Assembly (NCBI GenBank): GCA_002400675.1 | Contig: NVQY01000203.1 | Coordinates: 1 to 7,218 of the forward strand | Direction: 5' to 3' | Source: Paracoccaceae bacterium | GTDB taxonomy: Bacteria > Pseudomonadota > Alphaproteobacteria > Rhodobacterales > Rhodobacteraceae | Length of the DNA: 7,218 bases | Shown here: in pieces, positions 6,399 through 7,218 of the stretch | Layout of the letters: each line of letters starts with the position of its first letter | Position numbering within the stretch: the stretch's first letter is position 1 | Notes under the pieces: generated by a model | Seen by the model: the letters and a program-made list of their open reading frames with translations, nothing else | Databases searched by the model: none | What the model was told of the DNA's origin: nothing | Program-made: the position numbers and the translations under genes

Positions 6399-7109
6399 AT
6401 GACGGAACCATTGGTATTGATCCCAGGTATGATGTGTGACGACCGGGTGTTTGCGCCGCAAATCAGGGCGTTTGGGGCAGAGCGGGCGATTATGGTCGCC
6501 CCGATCACAATAGGCGACCGGATCGAGTCCATCGTTGTCGGGTTGCTGGATCAACTGCCGGAAAAATTCGCGCTGGCCGGGCATTCCATGGGGGCAATCG
6601 TGGCGATGGAGGTGCTCAAACGCATCCCCAAACGCGTCACCCGCCTGTGCCTGATGAGCAGCAATCCCCTGCCCGAATCGCCCGCCTTTGCCGCCACCCG
6701 CGAACCGCAGATCATCGGCGCGCAAGCGGGGCGTCTGGACGAGGTGATGCGCGACATGTTGCCAGAGGGGTTTCTGGCCCCCGGTCCCGACCGGATCGAG
6801 ATTCAGGCCCTGCTGGCCACCATGGCCGCGGACCTTGGCCCAGAGGTGTTTGTCGCCCAGTCACGCGCGCTGCAACGTCGCCCGGATCAACAGGGAACCC
6901 TGCGCAAATGCACCGTGCCGACCCGCATTCTCTGTGGAGAGCTGGACGTTCTGACCCCGGTGCGCCGACATGAATTCATGGCCGGCCTGATTCCGAATGC
7001 AGAGCTAAGCATCATTGAAAATGCCGGGCACCTGCCGACGCTGGAGCAGCCTCAGGCAACCACCCAAGCCATGCGCGAGTGGCTTGATCAGCCGTTTGTA
7101 CTGCGCTGA
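6399..7109 (+). CDS. Soluble alpha/beta hydrolase
   Basis: A 236-residue protein without a signal peptide, so cytosolic. LVLIPGMMCDDRVFAPQI (5-22) is the strand-3 and oxyanion region, ALAGHSMGA (58-66) the nucleophile elbow with S63, GELDVLTP (180-187) places the acid at D183, and NAGHLPTLEQP (208-218) the catalytic H211. The short lid region (about 90-160) is rich in charged residues. The overall pattern is of the MenH/BioH-like group of small esterases and C-C hydrolases, with a P-G-M-x-C-D oxyanion loop frequent in proteobacterial members of unknown substrate. AAGGGG (6387-6392) is 6 bases before the ATG. It is the last gene of the rightward series; its final 22 bases overlap a probable gene on the other strand. 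Confidence 0.86.
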   Translation: MTEPLVLIPGMMCDDRVFAPQIRAFGAERAIMVAPITIGDRIESIVVGLLDQLPEKFALAGHSMGAIVAMEVLKRIPKRVTRLCLMSSNPLPESPAFAATREPQIIGAQAGRLDEVMRDMLPEGFLAPGPDRIEIQALLATMAADLGPEVFVAQSRALQRRPDQQGTLRKCTVPTRILCGELDVLTPVRRHEFMAGLIPNAELSIIENAGHLPTLEQPQATTQAMREWLDQPFVLR

Positions 7110-7218
7110 ACCGGGTAAAGCAGCGCGCGTTCCTGTTTGCTAAGAACCACGGGTTCCGCCACGGCGGACCCGGTTTGAGCGTCGAAAAACGGGGTGTTAC
7201 GCCATCTTCCGGACAGGC
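7088..7218 (-). CDS. Probable C-terminus of an unrecognised protein (partial)
   Basis: Reading leftwards from the window edge, one minus-strand frame stays open for 42 codons to TGA at 7090-7088, ending with VVLSKQERALLYPVQRSTNG. The other five frames over 7110-7218 either contain stops or read as arginine/proline/tryptophan-rich noise. The composition (balanced acidic, basic and hydrophobic residues, mostly G or C in third positions) looks like real coding sequence, but I do not recognise the family. It converges with the alpha/beta hydrolase and overlaps its 3' end by 22 bases. No terminator is visible between them. Confidence 0.42.
   Translation of the reverse strand, partial: LSGRWRNTPFFDAQTGSAVAEPVVLSKQERALLYPVQRSTNG

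Noticed and set aside
7125..7180. Hairpin GGGTTCCG / CGGACCC near the right edge as a terminator
   Set aside because: It has a bulge, no T tract, and falls inside the probable minus-strand coding frame.

Overview
The window looks like chromosomal DNA of an alphaproteobacterium, most likely the Roseobacter group of Rhodobacteraceae. This rests on high G+C coding sequence, a ThrRS of alphaproteobacterial character and a DUF2282/bufferin precursor; no 16S or other species marker is present, so the genus is open.

Left part (about 1-2475, all on the minus strand). Reading leftwards from position 2475, thrS encodes a complete threonyl-tRNA synthetase (648 aa). About 200 bases without a gene follow, holding a strong hairpin of unusual polarity. 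Next comes a small secreted four-cysteine DUF2282 protein, the precursor of a bufferin-type copper-binding peptide. A GTG codon three bases beyond its stop may open the next gene, probably the modifying enzyme, but only seven codons are inside the window.

Middle. A 183-base divergent region (2476-2658) separates thrS from a rightward gene series. It carries a TTGACT box and a perfect 6+6 inverted repeat on the thrS side.

Right part (2659-7109, plus strand). Five complete genes and one gene remnant lie head to tail. They are a DUF900-type lipoprotein alpha/beta hydrolase, a cytosolic ABHD10-like alpha/beta hydrolase, a membrane-anchored alpha/beta hydrolase, a 39-codon remnant that joins the two ends of a VOC/glyoxalase-type protein, a peptidase M15-like protein, and a fourth, soluble alpha/beta hydrolase. 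Three junctions overlap (TGATG or ATGATGA), so 3838-6327 looks translationally coupled. The four hydrolases all keep a recognisable Ser-Asp-His set but differ in predicted location: outer membrane or periplasm, cytosol, inner membrane facing the periplasm, and cytosol. They are probably unrelated esterase or thioesterase activities; no common substrate can be read from the sequence. At the right edge a minus-strand frame, probably the C-terminus of an unrecognised protein, overlaps the end of the last hydrolase tail to tail.

Most interesting are the in-frame collapse of the VOC gene that keeps both coupled junctions, the run of four different alpha/beta hydrolases, the bufferin locus at the left edge, and the reverse-polarity hairpin behind thrS. 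I saw no mobile element, CRISPR array, tRNA or rRNA.
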